Below, piece after piece: positions 1 to 9,002 of a stretch of 53,800 nucleotides of DNA. Position 1 is the first letter of the stretch. Every line of letters begins with the position of its first letter. The stretch lies in contig JAKSAW010000459.1 of NCBI GenBank assembly GCA_022361455.1, positions 1 through 53,800 of the forward strand, read 5' to 3'. The position numbers and the translations under genes were made by a program. This DNA comes from Pseudomonadales bacterium (lineage in GTDB: Bacteria > Pseudomonadota > Gammaproteobacteria > Pseudomonadales > Ketobacteraceae). Below the pieces are notes generated by a model. The model did no database searches and had not been told where the DNA came from. It saw only the letters and a list, made by a program, of their open reading frames with translations.

Positions 1-431
1 TGCAGTTCCAAGAGAAAGCGTCTTTCTAGCTCTTTAAGGAAAGCTTGTTGAGAATTACAGAGTTTTCTGGTGGTGCCTGCTTTGGAAAGCTGTAATTTAT
101 TATCTTTGAGGGAATAACCAGCTTGCCATTGGTTGCAAGCCACCTTGCCGTTTGCCTTACCAGGTTTGCTAAGCGTTAATGTAAAGGCAAAACCCTTTTG
201 CTTTGGAACGGATATGATTTTGTCGGTTTTGATTCGTGAGAGTTCCCAGGATCCAGTTAACATCGGTGGTGCTGCTTCCATCTTTGCGGGTTCGCTTGAG
301 TTTAACTCTTGTGAGCTTGGTTCTTGTGAGGCTGACTCCTGATATCCTGCGGTGCCGCAACCACTACTCAGAGTCACTAAGCTTAGGCTAATAAAAAGCG
401 CAGAAAGAGCGCGAAGAGGAGATTTTCTCAT
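1..431 (-). CDS. META/HslJ-like lipoprotein, 3' end cut off by window edge
   Basis: An open minus-strand frame runs from ATG at 431 to the window edge, about 143 codons, with no stop seen. The N-terminus is a lipoprotein signal: basic start (MRKSPLR), hydrophobic core, and a Ser-Ser-Gly-Cys lipobox with Cys25. A Ser/Glu-rich linker follows. Then comes a segment with the GKANGKVACNQW...YSL...L...TRKLC...FL pattern, which resembles the META (HslJ) domain, including two Cys that could pair. I infer an outer-membrane or periplasmic-facing lipoprotein; META domains are linked to stress and drug resistance, but the role here is unknown. The fold call rests on pattern memory, not a search. Confidence 0.72.
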   Translation of the reverse strand, partial: MRKSPLRALSALFISLSLVTLSSGCGTAGYQESASQEPSSQELNSSEPAKMEAAPPMLTGSWELSRIKTDKIISVPKQKGFAFTLTLSKPGKANGKVACNQWQAGYSLKDNKLQLSKAGTTRKLCNSQQAFLKELERRFLLEL

Positions 432-565
432 GGTTAATCCTTAACACTTTAATCTTTGCTGGAGCATGTGCGATTTATCAATACCGCTAAGCATAGAGGT
501 AAATGCAAGTGGCGCCCAGCGTATTGACGTAAAATACTATTAATCCAAAACAAGAGTTTGCTTGT

Positions 566-1921
566 CTACACAGGTAGATTTCGAATTAGCATTGATTGTT
601 CTGGTACGTTTTCTATCGGCATTGGGATGTTAACGATATGTCCAGATCCGGGGGCGATGTCCATAGCTTCGCCGTTTTTCGCTGATTCAATATGCTCTAA
701 CTTAAAAGGCACGTTGCCTTGTGGTGTCATTAGCTCGATATCATCGCCCACCACAAATCGATTTTTTACATCGATCGTCATCTGGTTTTTGGCTTTATCA
801 ACTTCCAAAATCTCGCCCACAAATTGTTGGGTTAGGCTTTTGGAATTTCCGTTCTCATAGTTTTGATACTCAGCCGGTAAGTGACGACGGTAAAAGCCTT
901 CCGTGTAGCCACGATTAGCTAGGCCTTCCAGCTTGTCCATTAACTGCATATTGAAATCGTTTCCAGCGATGGCGTCGTCTAGGGCTTCACGGTAAAGCTG
1001 AGCTGTTCGTGCCACATAAAAATGGGATTTAGTTCGGCCTTCGATTTTGAAAGAATCCACGCCCATTTTATAAAGCTTATTCATGTGCTGTATGGCACGA
1101 AGATCCTTGGAATTCATAATATAGGTGCCGTGCTCATCCTCGTAGGCAGGCATGTATTCACCGGGGCGACCTTCCTCTTGAAGCAGAAAAATCTTGTTCT
1201 CAATTTCTTCAGCTTGCCCTAGCTTGCCTTGATTTTGTTGCTCTGGTTGCCAATTTTCTACTGGAGGGTTAACCGCTACTATATCGCCTTCAGGCGTTTC
1301 TTTTGCCTCATGAGCATCATATTTCCAGCGGCAGGAGTTGGTGCAGGCGCCTTGGTTAGAGTCGCGGTGAGTCATATAGCCTGACAACAGACAGCGGCCA
1401 GAGTAGGCGATACACAAGGCACCATGTACAAAAACCTCTAGCTCCATTTCAGGAACTTTCTGTTTGATTTCACCGATTTCCTCAATAGATAACTCACGAG
1501 ATAGAATCACCCGAGACAACCCTTGTTGCTGCCAAAACTTAACGGTGGCCCAATTCACGGCATTAGACTGAACTGATAAATGGATTTCTTGGTCAGGCCA
1601 ATTTTCGCGAATCAGCATAATCAAGCCGGGATCGGACATGATTAAGGCATCCGGCTTCATAGCAATAATGGGCTCCATGTCCCTCACAAAAGAGCGAATC
1701 TTATCGTTATGTGGAGATAGGTTGGTGGCCAAATAAAACTGTTTGCCTTGGCTATGGGCAATATTGATGGCCTTTTCTAGGTTCTCTAGTTTGTTGAACT
1801 CATTGTTACGAACTCGAAGGCTATAGCGTGGCTGGCCCGCATAGACTGCATCGGCGCCATAGGCAAAAGCGAATTGCATACTTTTGATGGTACCCGCAGG
1901 GGATAGCAGTTCTGGATTCAT
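566..1921 (-). CDS. trhP: Peptidase U32 family tRNA hydroxylation protein TrhP (YegQ)
   Basis: This 451-residue protein starts with NPELLSPAG and has the U32 signature around residues 163-200 (EVFVHGALCIAYSGRC...SNQGACTNSCRWKY), with Cys170, Cys177, Cys193 and Cys197. Its length matches the short YegQ/TrhP branch; the paralogue RlhA is about 200 residues longer. In E. coli TrhP acts with prephenate in the oxygen-independent formation of 5-hydroxyuridine at tRNA position 34, and the Cys set is thought to bind an Fe-S cluster. An AGGAAA ribosome site lies about 7 bases before ATG 1921. It appears to be a single-gene unit. Confidence 0.9.
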   Translation of the reverse strand: MNPELLSPAGTIKSMQFAFAYGADAVYAGQPRYSLRVRNNEFNKLENLEKAINIAHSQGKQFYLATNLSPHNDKIRSFVRDMEPIIAMKPDALIMSDPGLIMLIRENWPDQEIHLSVQSNAVNWATVKFWQQQGLSRVILSRELSIEEIGEIKQKVPEMELEVFVHGALCIAYSGRCLLSGYMTHRDSNQGACTNSCRWKYDAHEAKETPEGDIVAVNPPVENWQPEQQNQGKLGQAEEIENKIFLLQEEGRPGEYMPAYEDEHGTYIMNSKDLRAIQHMNKLYKMGVDSFKIEGRTKSHFYVARTAQLYREALDDAIAGNDFNMQLMDKLEGLANRGYTEGFYRRHLPAEYQNYENGNSKSLTQQFVGEILEVDKAKNQMTIDVKNRFVVGDDIELMTPQGNVPFKLEHIESAKNGEAMDIAPGSGHIVNIPMPIENVPEQSMLIRNLPV

Positions 1922-2108
1922 AGAGTTTCCTAGCTTAATTCGTTAAATGGGCGTTGGGCCAAGTATCAGAAATGGGGGGGCTATTTTATAGACGCAATCA
2001 TTTAGTTTCCACGCTAAGGCCGCGTATCTTGTCGTATATCAATAAGTTTATGGTCTTTTAGTTCGGGCTAGTAGGGGGTGCTGGCATTATGGAAGGCACA
2101 AAGCTTAG

Positions 2109-2306
2109 TTAGTTGATTTCAAACGTAGAAAGTCGGTGGCCGATGAGGTACGCAAATATCATTCGTTGGGTGCGCAGATCGAGGCATTTCACATAGTTCT
2201 CGCACTTTATTCTGGCGATGAGATAGGCGATATCGTCTGGTTCATTGTTTTCCCGGGTGATTTTTCCAAATTGGTTGGTTGTGATGATCACAGGGGGGTT
2301 TTGCAT
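2109..2306 (-). CDS. Possible small hypothetical protein (65 aa)
   Basis: I do not recognise this protein. It would be 65 residues with natural-looking composition: an Asn/Ile-rich start, then PDDIAYLIARIKCENYVKCLDLRTQRMIF, which could be amphipathic helices with two Cys. It sits alone in the gap between trhP and fbp. A plausible sigma-70 promoter (TTGCCT, 17 bases, TAACAA) lies about 40 bases upstream on the same strand, but there is no good Shine-Dalgarno site. An overlapping plus-strand frame (2136-2399) looks less protein-like. It could still be a chance frame. Confidence 0.4.
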   Translation of the reverse strand: MQNPPVIITTNQFGKITRENNEPDDIAYLIARIKCENYVKCLDLRTQRMIFAYLIGHRLSTFEIN

Positions 2307-2346
2307 GGGGTGAGAATCACTGGCTTAGGGGCGAGGCGCGATAGCA

Positions 2347-2375
2347 TTGTTAAAACAAAGACCTTTTCCAGGCAA
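2347..2375 (-). promoter_or_regulatory. Candidate sigma-70 promoter for the 65-aa gene
   Basis: Read on the minus strand, a TTGCCT -35 box (2370-2375) and TAACAA -10 box (2347-2352) are separated by exactly 17 bases. Each matches consensus at 4 of 6 positions. It faces the small gene at 2109-2306. The match is moderate and could arise by chance. Confidence 0.35.
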
Positions 2376-2498
2376 AAAACTAACGAAAATCAGGGGTGAT
2401 TTAAGAAGTTAAATTAAAGTTAGGTCAGAGGAAGGGTTCAAAAGGGGAGGATGGAGCGCCCAGAAGCATTCTAAGCGCCCAAAATTAATATTTATGGT

Positions 2499-3509
2499 TT
2501 AACCATGCTCGCTAATAAATTCGTTCAACTTGTCTACCATGTTGGGTGAGCCAACGAATAGAGGGCAGCGCTGATGCAGAGTAGTGGGTTCAATATCCAT
2601 TATACGTTGATCTGGCCCAGCCATTGCTTTTCCGCCAGCTTGCTCTATTAGGTAAGCCATTGGGTTGCACTCATAAAGTAAGCGCAATTTACCATTAGGA
2701 TAGCGGCTAGAAGTTGGGTATAGATACAGACCGCCCTTGATCAGGTTGCGATGAAAATCCGATACCAGGGATCCAATATAACGTGAGGTGTAGGGACGGT
2801 TGGTGGAGTCATCCTCTTCCTGGCAGTACTTGATGTACTTTTTAACCCCTTCAGGGAAATGAATATAGTTACCTTCATTCACCGAATAGATCTTGCCATC
2901 TTTGGGAATCATTAAATCGGGATGGGACAAGCAAAACACGCCAATGGTGGGATCGTAAGTGAAACCGTTTACGCCTTTACCTGTTGAATAAACCAGCATG
3001 GTGGATGACCCATAGATAACATAGCCCGCAGCGACTTGTTGGTGGCCTGGCTGCAAAAAGTCGGCTTCGGTGACATGGCTACCCACTGGTGAAACCCGTT
3101 TGTAGACCGAAAAGATAGTGCCCACGGAGACGTTTACATCGATATTGGACGATCCATCTAAGGGATCGATTAGAACCACATATTTGCCTTCGAGGTTCTT
3201 GGTTTCTTCAAACTTAACAAACTGCTCTTCTTCCTCAGAAGCGATACCGCAGACAACACCACGTTGAGCTAGCGCATTCTTAAAGCGTTCGTTGGCGTAT
3301 ACATCGAGTTTCTGTTGCTCTTCACCCTGCACGTTTTCAGCGTTGGCCGCACCTGTAATGTCAGCCAGGCCTGCTTTATTGATTTCTCTATGGAGAACCT
3401 TGGCCGCTAAGCGAATTGAGGAAAACAGCGAGGTAAGCTCTCCGCTGGCTTCGGGGTAGTCTCTTTGTTGGTCAAGAATGAACTCGCCTAGGGTTTTAAT
3501 GATTTCCAT
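2499..3509 (-). CDS. fbp: Class I fructose-1,6-bisphosphatase
   Basis: This 336-residue enzyme hydrolyses fructose-1,6-bisphosphate to fructose-6-phosphate in gluconeogenesis, in the cytoplasm. The sequence shows the family metal-binding signature [19 protein letters not shown] near residues 115-133, an acidic EEEE stretch before it, and the C-terminal substrate region with [27 protein letters not shown]. Length is typical of the bacterial class I enzyme. It starts at ATG 3509 and stands alone, transcribed away from the MscS-type genes that begin 230 bases further on. Confidence 0.96.
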   Translation of the reverse strand: MEIIKTLGEFILDQQRDYPEASGELTSLFSSIRLAAKVLHREINKAGLADITGAANAENVQGEEQQKLDVYANERFKNALAQRGVVCGIASEEEEQFVKFEETKNLEGKYVVLIDPLDGSSNIDVNVSVGTIFSVYKRVSPVGSHVTEADFLQPGHQQVAAGYVIYGSSTMLVYSTGKGVNGFTYDPTIGVFCLSHPDLMIPKDGKIYSVNEGNYIHFPEGVKKYIKYCQEEDDSTNRPYTSRYIGSLVSDFHRNLIKGGLYLYPTSSRYPNGKLRLLYECNPMAYLIEQAGGKAMAGPDQRIMDIEPTTLHQRCPLFVGSPNMVDKLNEFISEHG

Positions 3510-3741
3510 GTATGAAGACCTACTTTCTTATATATGTCGATGTCGAATAACTAAAGCAGAGACACTGAATAACAGAATCTTTCGCTGGGTGCTGATTATA
3601 GAGTGGTTTTAATCCAGAAGTAATAAGTCAGGCAACTGTTTTGATATTCCACTGGGCTAGATCAAAAAATACTACGGCTTATTTTTGAACTCTGTATGAA
3701 ATCATATACCCTCTATAGCGATTCTAGAGCGGGAGTTGCAT

Positions 3742-4575
3742 ATGATTGAGCAAGAACTAAAACAGATAGAACAGATTTACCAAATGGTAGCGAACTACTT
3801 GGTCGAGTACAGCTTTCAGGTGGTGGGAGCCATTATCATCCTGATAATCGGTTTAATCGCCGCCAAGATGTTATCCAGCGCAACAGTGCGATTATTAACT
3901 AAGCGCAATGTGGACGTCACCCTAACGACCTTTCTTGGCAATGTTACCAGGATCCTAGTCTTTGTTTGCTTCTTGATTATCAGCTTAGGAAAATTTGGTA
4001 TTACCGTGGCGCCTTTTGTCGCCGCATTGGGTGCTGCCACTTTGGGTATTGGGTTGGCACTGCAGGGGCCGATCTCTAACTACGGCGCCGGTTTGGCTAT
4101 CATTCTTGCCCGCACTTTTAAAGTGGGCGATACGGTTACGGTGACTGAATGTGCTGGTATCGTTAAAGAAATTCGCTTGGCCTGTACGCTTTTGGAAACA
4201 GAAGATGGTGAAATAATCACCATTCCTAACAAGCAGGTGATCGGAGAGATCATCCATAACTCATTCGAGAACAAAGTGGTGGAGTGCATTATCGGAATTG
4301 ATTACCAAGACTCTCCAGATCTGGCGATCGACACCATTAAACAGGTATTGGCTGATATGTCTTGCGTGACCCAGGAACCCAAATTCCAAGTGGGTATAGA
4401 TGGTTTTGGCGACTTTTCGATCAATATTGGCTTGCGTTATTGGGTGCCCATGAATGCCTATTTTGAAAGCAAGTACCAAGTTAACGCCAAAATATTTGCA
4501 GCTTTAAAAGAGGCTGGAGTCACCATTCCGTTCCCACGACGGGATATTTATGTCTTCGATCAAAACAAACGGTAA
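3742..4575 (+). CDS. MscS-family mechanosensitive channel (paralogue 1)
   Basis: This is a 277-residue inner-membrane channel of the small-conductance MscS type. I chose ATG 3742 because GGGAG lies 6 bases upstream; a TTG two codons earlier is weaker. There are three N-terminal membrane segments. The third is the pore helix with the Gly/Ala pattern FVAALGAATLGIGLALQG. A beta domain (FKVGDTVTV) and alpha/beta C-terminal domain follow. The C-terminal half diverges more from E. coli MscS than does the next gene product. Its likely role is to release solutes on hypo-osmotic shock. The two MscS genes look like a tandem pair transcribed together. Confidence 0.88.
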   Translation: MIEQELKQIEQIYQMVANYLVEYSFQVVGAIIILIIGLIAAKMLSSATVRLLTKRNVDVTLTTFLGNVTRILVFVCFLIISLGKFGITVAPFVAALGAATLGIGLALQGPISNYGAGLAIILARTFKVGDTVTVTECAGIVKEIRLACTLLETEDGEIITIPNKQVIGEIIHNSFENKVVECIIGIDYQDSPDLAIDTIKQVLADMSCVTQEPKFQVGIDGFGDFSINIGLRYWVPMNAYFESKYQVNAKIFAALKEAGVTIPFPRRDIYVFDQNKR

Positions 4576-4664
4576 TTTCCTTTGTATTTAACGTTGTTTT
4601 ACTAACTCGTTACATTTTTTACAGGCATACTTCGCTCATTCTAAAATAATTCAGGGGATTGGAA

Positions 4665-5489
4665 ATGGAAGAAAAAGTTGAAGAGTTAACGCAAATGGCA
4701 ATGGAATTGTCCATGGCCTATTTACCAAAGCTAGCGTTGGCGATTGTCACGCTCATTATTGGTCTTTGGATTATTCGCAGGGTAGGTAATTTATTTGAGC
4801 GTTTAATGGAAGCGCGCAACTCCGAGCCTACCTTAAGACGCTTTATTCACAGCTTAACGGATATCCTCTTTAAAGCGCTGCTGTTTGTCAGTGTTGCTGC
4901 CATGGTGGGTATCGAAACCACTTCCTTCGTTGCTATTCTCGGTGCCGCTGGTTTAGCCGTTGGTTTGGCGTTGCAGGGCAGTTTATCTAACTTTGCCGGT
5001 GGTGTGCTTATCTTGATCTTCAAGCCATACAAGGTAGGAGATTTTATTGAGGGTGCAGGCCATATGGGCACGGTTCGTGAAATCCAGATTTTCAATACCA
5101 TCCTAAATACACCAGATAACAAGCGCATTATTATTCCAAATAGCGCCTTATCAAATGGTAGCTTGACCAACTTTTCCGCAGAGCCAACTCGACGTGTCGA
5201 CTTTACCTTCGGCATTGGCTATGGGGATGATCTATTAAAAGCCAAAGAAGTGCTTCAAGAGTTAGTGACCTCTGATGAGCGCGTTCTTAAAGATCCAGAC
5301 TATCAAATTTTAGTGGGTGAGCTAGCCGATAGCAGTGTTAACATTATTGTTCGTGCATGGGTTAACGCTGCGGATTATTGGGGCGTTTTCTTCGACATGC
5401 AGGAGAATGTGAAATTACGCTTCGATAAAGAAGGCATTTCGATCCCATTCCCTCAACAAGATATTCATATCTATCAAGAAGCTTCGTAA
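4665..5489 (+). CDS. mscS: MscS-type mechanosensitive channel (paralogue 2)
   Basis: This 274-residue protein closely follows E. coli MscS. The pore helix reads FVAILGAAGLAVGLALQGSL, followed by SNFAGGVLILIFKPYKVGDFIE, then IIIPNSAL and a C-terminal alpha/beta domain ending near PFPQQDIHIY. ATG 4665 is preferred, with AGGGGA 6 bases upstream; TTG 4659 is possible. It follows the first paralogue by about 90 bases and ends just before a strong intrinsic terminator. It would form a homo-heptamer in the inner membrane that opens under membrane tension. The gene symbol reflects family likeness. Confidence 0.9.
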   Translation: MEEKVEELTQMAMELSMAYLPKLALAIVTLIIGLWIIRRVGNLFERLMEARNSEPTLRRFIHSLTDILFKALLFVSVAAMVGIETTSFVAILGAAGLAVGLALQGSLSNFAGGVLILIFKPYKVGDFIEGAGHMGTVREIQIFNTILNTPDNKRIIIPNSALSNGSLTNFSAEPTRRVDFTFGIGYGDDLLKAKEVLQELVTSDERVLKDPDYQILVGELADSSVNIIVRAWVNAADYWGVFFDMQENVKLRFDKEGISIPFPQQDIHIYQEAS

Positions 5490-5523
5490 TCCCTACCTCG
5501 CACAGCTAGGGTTCAAGAAGAAG

Positions 5524-5552
5524 GCCGATTCTCATTAGAGAATCGGCTTTTT
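5524..5552 (+). terminator. Rho-independent terminator after the MscS pair
   Basis: A perfect 10-bp stem (GCCGATTCTC with GAGAATCGGC) encloses a 4-base ATTA loop and is followed directly by five T. This is a textbook intrinsic terminator 35 bases after the second channel gene. Confidence 0.93.
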
Positions 5553-5658
5553 GATTTAGGGCAACGGCTCACGAGTAAGTTTTGAATAAGATAGCTTTTT
5601 CGGTCAGAATGAAACTGTTGATTCCCATTCAGTTGCGCCAGTATATGTAGGTCTACGC

Positions 5659-5922
5659 ATGCCAAAGCAAAAATTACAAAACTCTGTAGAAGAGTTACGC
5701 CAAGAAGTTTCCCAAAACGAGCAGCTTGCTGATGAGCACAAAGAAGAGCTGTCTGATTTAGCGGCAAGATTAGATGCCATGTTAAGTGGAGAGAACGAGC
5801 ACTGGGAAGAGAAGCTAGTAGATGGCTTGGAACAGAAACTGCTTCAGTATGAAGAAGAGCATCCGGTTGTTGCTCGTATCATGAATGAAATCATCACCAC
5901 GTTATCTAACATAGGGGTTTAA
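5659..5922 (+). CDS. DUF4404 family small protein
   Basis: An 87-residue, highly charged, Glu-rich and probably fully helical protein. The pattern of an N-terminal heptad-like region, a short central turn, and a C-terminal HPVVARIMNEIITTLSNIGV matches my memory of the DUF4404 family found in gammaproteobacteria. No membrane segment or catalytic motif is visible. Function is unknown. It lies between a terminator and the sigma-54 promoter of fliK, so it is probably expressed apart from the flagellar genes. The ribosome site before ATG 5659 is weak. Confidence 0.75.
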   Translation: MPKQKLQNSVEELRQEVSQNEQLADEHKEELSDLAARLDAMLSGENEHWEEKLVDGLEQKLLQYEEEHPVVARIMNEIITTLSNIGV

Positions 5923-5939
5923 CTCTCCCGTCTCAAAGT

Positions 5940-5955
5940 TGGCATCCCTATTGCT
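5940..5955 (+). promoter_or_regulatory. Sigma-54 (RpoN) promoter for fliK
   Basis: TGGCATCCCTATTGCT matches the -24/-12 consensus (TGGCAY, N5, TTGCW) with exact spacing of 10 bases between the GG and GC pairs. It lies 62 bases before the chosen fliK start. In Pseudomonas and Vibrio, class II/III flagellar genes use RpoN with FleQ or FlrC, which fits. The start site is predicted at about 5967. Confidence 0.85.
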
Positions 5956-6016
5956 CCTATTCGACTGATAGTCAGTTGAAATAGTTATTTGAATGAGCAT
6001 TACGAGGAGACTGGGT

Positions 6017-8212
6017 ATGCCAGCTGATCGCTTTACTAACTTTCTAGATTCTGCCAATTATTCTAAAGGGCAGTCACTCAAAGGCAGTTTAAACAATAGA
6101 AATCAGTTAGTTAGCAGCAGTGACTTTAGAGCGTTTAATATCGAGCTTGATCACCAAGTTGCTAAAACTCTGGTTTCCCAGGCTGCGGCAACCGCTAGGC
6201 AGCAAAGTAGGCAAAATGACTCTTCTAGCGGCAATAGATTGCCAACCCAAGATCGTGAAACTGCTGCTCAGCGGGAGCGTTCTGATTCGAATCGCCGTTC
6301 TATTGATGATTCTCGATCAAATGCAGTAGCCAGCGAAAGGCGCGAAAGTACTGAGTCAACCCATTCATCTCAGAGCACAGCCAACCACTCAACCACGAGA
6401 AATACTGCTAATCAGAATCGGACGGATAAGAATCGATCCACGGCCGAGAGTGATGTTAAAAACAATGTCGCTGAATCTGCTGATAGCTCCAATCGACAGG
6501 TTGGTAATACTCCATCTCAAGAGGCTCAGGGCCAGCAGCATGTAACAACCAACAGTGGTGCCACACCAAAGTCTAATGATATAGATGACTCTAACCTAGA
6601 AACCGATCAAGCCGCCGATGACATTGAAGCTAACTTAGTATCGGCGGAAAAGCAGTATGAATTAGATCTTTCACAAAAGCTGCTTAGTGATTCGGTCTTA
6701 CTCGATGACCAGATTGAAAACGCGGAGTTAATTGAGCAACAGTTACAACAACAGAAAATTGTAGGCGACAAGTTTTTATCGGAAGAGCTAGTTAAGCAAA
6801 TGATCGCCGCTCAAATGAGTGAAGCAGGTTTAGAGTCTGGAGGCCAATTACAAACGCCAGAAGAGATTGCATTACCAAGCGAACTCAATTTGCTTTTGCA
6901 GCAGGTAATGAGTGCCAAGTCAGAAGACGGGCTTTCTGATCCTTCCCTAGATCAAATTGAGTCGAATGTTGGTTTAGAGCAGGCGCTAAATGGCTTATCT
7001 GAACTTTTACCCAAGGATACTATTGCCGAGTCCGATAATTCGGTAGGTTTAGTATCGATAGCGGAGCGTTTACAGGCGCTGCTAGGAGGGCAACAAATAG
7101 AATCTGACGTGGCTGTTATCTCAGACGGTGAAATACAAATCGATGCCGAGAAGCTACTCGATAGCGAAGCAGCGCTTAATAGTGCTGAGCCTATCGAGGA
7201 TATCAAAGCAGCGCTGACAGAAATTGAAGCGCTACTAGCTGAATTGGCGTTACCGGCTGCAGACAAGCAAGCTTTGCTGAAAGATATTAATAACCTAAAA
7301 GTCGACTTAGCCAATACAGAGGCAAAGGCGGTAAATGGTGACGCTCTAAAAGCGGTAGTGGCGCAACTGGAGCAAGTGAAAAAGTCTACGAATCAAACTT
7401 CATTTAACTTGGCGCCTGCCAAAGCCAATATCGATTCGGGTGATTCCGCTGCAAAAACCTTGGATCTAACAACTGATCTAGATGGTCAAGAGCAATTCAG
7501 TAATAAGCTGGATCTTAAATCTGGGAAAGGTATCGATGTGTCTAATATGGAGTTGGCTGCAGGCAAAGACAAAGCGCTTACACCTGACCAGTTGATGCAA
7601 AAATTAGGCGCAATGGTGGATCAATTGCGCGGCTCTGTGAAAGAGGGTCGAGTTCAAGAACAGGTCGCAGCTTCTGTTAAGTCAACCGCTACTAGTTCAG
7701 CGTCAGCCTCGCCATTAGTTGGTGTCACTAAACCCGCTGAATTGCAGTCCGCTCAAGCAGCCGCAAATAACAAGCCACTTACGATGACAATGCAGCAGCA
7801 CTTTAGCAAACCCGGTTGGGGGTCTGAGTTAGGTCAGCGATTGATGATGATGGTGGGGCAGAAAATTCAGGTGGCTGAGATTCGTCTTGATCCACCTGAT
7901 CTTGGTCCAATGGAAGTGAAGGTACGTATGCAGCATGAACAAGCTAATGTTGTATTCAGTACTCAACACACCGCAGTGAAAGATGCTTTAGAACAAGCAT
8001 TACCTCGTTTAAAGGAAATGTTTGAGCAGAATGGTTTGAGCTTAGGCGATGTGGATGTTCAGGATCAGACTCAACAGAATCAGGATGGCGAAGATGATGC
8101 TTCTGATGGGCAAGGTTCTGCTGAACTGATCGCCGGTGAGAATGAGGGCGAATCTGAGGAGACAGTGACCAAGGTGGTTCACTCTGATCGGATAGTAGAT
8201 TTCTACGCCTAA
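6017..8212 (+). CDS. fliK: Flagellar hook-length control protein FliK
   Basis: This 731-residue secreted ruler sets hook length and, through its C-terminal domain, switches the export gate (FlhB) to late substrates. The N-terminal two thirds are low-complexity, Ser/Asn/Gln-rich and then acidic. The Flg_hook domain is at about residues 595-690 (PGWGSELGQRL, EIRLDPPDLGPMEVKV, LPRLKEMFEQNGL). ATG 6017 is preferred over ATG 5993 because GAGGAG sits 7 bases before it. The protein is long for the family, mostly through the disordered N-terminal part. It has its own sigma-54 promoter and terminator, so it is a single-gene unit. Confidence 0.94.
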   Translation: MPADRFTNFLDSANYSKGQSLKGSLNNRNQLVSSSDFRAFNIELDHQVAKTLVSQAAATARQQSRQNDSSSGNRLPTQDRETAAQRERSDSNRRSIDDSRSNAVASERRESTESTHSSQSTANHSTTRNTANQNRTDKNRSTAESDVKNNVAESADSSNRQVGNTPSQEAQGQQHVTTNSGATPKSNDIDDSNLETDQAADDIEANLVSAEKQYELDLSQKLLSDSVLLDDQIENAELIEQQLQQQKIVGDKFLSEELVKQMIAAQMSEAGLESGGQLQTPEEIALPSELNLLLQQVMSAKSEDGLSDPSLDQIESNVGLEQALNGLSELLPKDTIAESDNSVGLVSIAERLQALLGGQQIESDVAVISDGEIQIDAEKLLDSEAALNSAEPIEDIKAALTEIEALLAELALPAADKQALLKDINNLKVDLANTEAKAVNGDALKAVVAQLEQVKKSTNQTSFNLAPAKANIDSGDSAAKTLDLTTDLDGQEQFSNKLDLKSGKGIDVSNMELAAGKDKALTPDQLMQKLGAMVDQLRGSVKEGRVQEQVAASVKSTATSSASASPLVGVTKPAELQSAQAAANNKPLTMTMQQHFSKPGWGSELGQRLMMMVGQKIQVAEIRLDPPDLGPMEVKVRMQHEQANVVFSTQHTAVKDALEQALPRLKEMFEQNGLSLGDVDVQDQTQQNQDGEDDASDGQGSAELIAGENEGESEETVTKVVHSDRIVDFYA

Positions 8213-8234
8213 GAAAATACATGGTCACTACCGC

Positions 8235-8270
8235 AAACCCCATGATCGCTAAAAGGTCATGGGGTTTTTT
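8235..8270 (+). terminator. Rho-independent terminator after fliK
   Basis: AAACCCCATGA pairs with TCATGGGGTTT around an 11-base loop, followed by a run of six T in total. It lies 22 bases after the fliK stop and isolates fliK from the fliL operon. Confidence 0.88.
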
Positions 8271-8417
8271 GTTTAAAAACAAATGCATGCTGAAAAATTG
8301 GCAGGTGAAATTGAAAATTCTCTACTACACTTGTTGCTGAGGCCAAAAGATTGACGCTTATAAAAATAATGGCTTTCAATTCATTGATATTTAAGCGAAA
8401 AAATCCCCTTGGTTTCA

Positions 8418-8433
8418 TGGCATAGCTCTTGCT
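8418..8433 (+). promoter_or_regulatory. Sigma-54 (RpoN) promoter for the fliLMNOPQR-flhB operon
   Basis: TGGCATAGCTCTTGCT fits the RpoN -24/-12 consensus with exact GG-N10-GC spacing. It is about 70 bases before the fliL start and is the only strong promoter-like element in the fliK-fliL gap. RpoN control of the fliL operon is known in Pseudomonas. Confidence 0.87.
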
Positions 8434-8501
8434 TCGCTACTATTAACGTGAAGATTCCGTTGTCTGTGGCAACGAATGAATACAGCAGAAAGGTGACTTC
8501 A

Positions 8502-8996
8502 ATGGCTGATGAAGAACAACAGGAAGGTGCTGAGGAAAAACCAAAATCGAAGATGATGCTCATCATCATCGTGGTATTAGTGGCGGTACTTGCTGGTGGA
8601 GGTGTTGCAGCATTCTTTTTGATGGGTAGCGGCGATGATGGTGGTGATGCTGAAGAAAGTGAAGATATGAGCACCGCTGCCGCGGTTTACTTCGAGCTCA
8701 AGCCTCCTTTTGTGGTCAATTACAATTGGAAAGGCAGACAACGTTATGTGCAAATTAGCATTGCCATCATGACGAGAGACGAAGCGGTTATTGAAGCTTT
8801 ACAAAAACACATGCCGTTGGTTAGGAATAATTTGGTAATGGTTTTTGGCTCCCAAGAATTTGAAGGTCTGAAAACTCAAGAGGGTAAAGAAGCTTTGCGA
8901 CAAAAAGCACTTGAGGAATTGCAGACAATTGTCAGCGAAGAGCTTGGCGATCCTGGTGTTGAAAAAATTCTGTTCACTAATTTTGTAATGCAGTAA
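8502..8996 (+). CDS. fliL: Flagellar basal body-associated protein FliL
   Basis: A 164-residue single-pass membrane protein. A short cytoplasmic acidic/basic N-terminus is followed by a membrane helix at about residues 20-42 (MMLIIIVVLVAVLAGGGVAAFFLMG), an acidic linker, and the periplasmic FliL domain (YFELKPPFVVNYNWKGRQRYVQISIAIMTRD...). FliL surrounds the stator units and supports torque. ATG 8502 is chosen because an AAAGGTGA ribosome site precedes it and the product then matches usual FliL length; the open frame extends 31 codons further upstream without support. It is the first gene of the operon, and fliM starts 6 bases after its stop. Confidence 0.94.
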   Translation: MADEEQQEGAEEKPKSKMMLIIIVVLVAVLAGGGVAAFFLMGSGDDGGDAEESEDMSTAAAVYFELKPPFVVNYNWKGRQRYVQISIAIMTRDEAVIEALQKHMPLVRNNLVMVFGSQEFEGLKTQEGKEALRQKALEELQTIVSEELGDPGVEKILFTNFVMQ

Positions 8997-9002
8997 GCGT
9001 GT

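Noticed and set aside
2136..2399. 87-codon plus-strand frame opposite the possible small gene
   Set aside because: No ribosome site or promoter, and less protein-like composition than the opposite strand.
2400..2498. Possible fbp terminator from the repeated AGCGCCC
   Set aside because: The two AGCGCCC copies are direct repeats, not an inverted pair, so they cannot form a terminator stem.
6952..7314. 120-codon minus-strand frame opposite fliK
   Set aside because: Ser/Ala low-complexity shadow of the acidic fliK linker.
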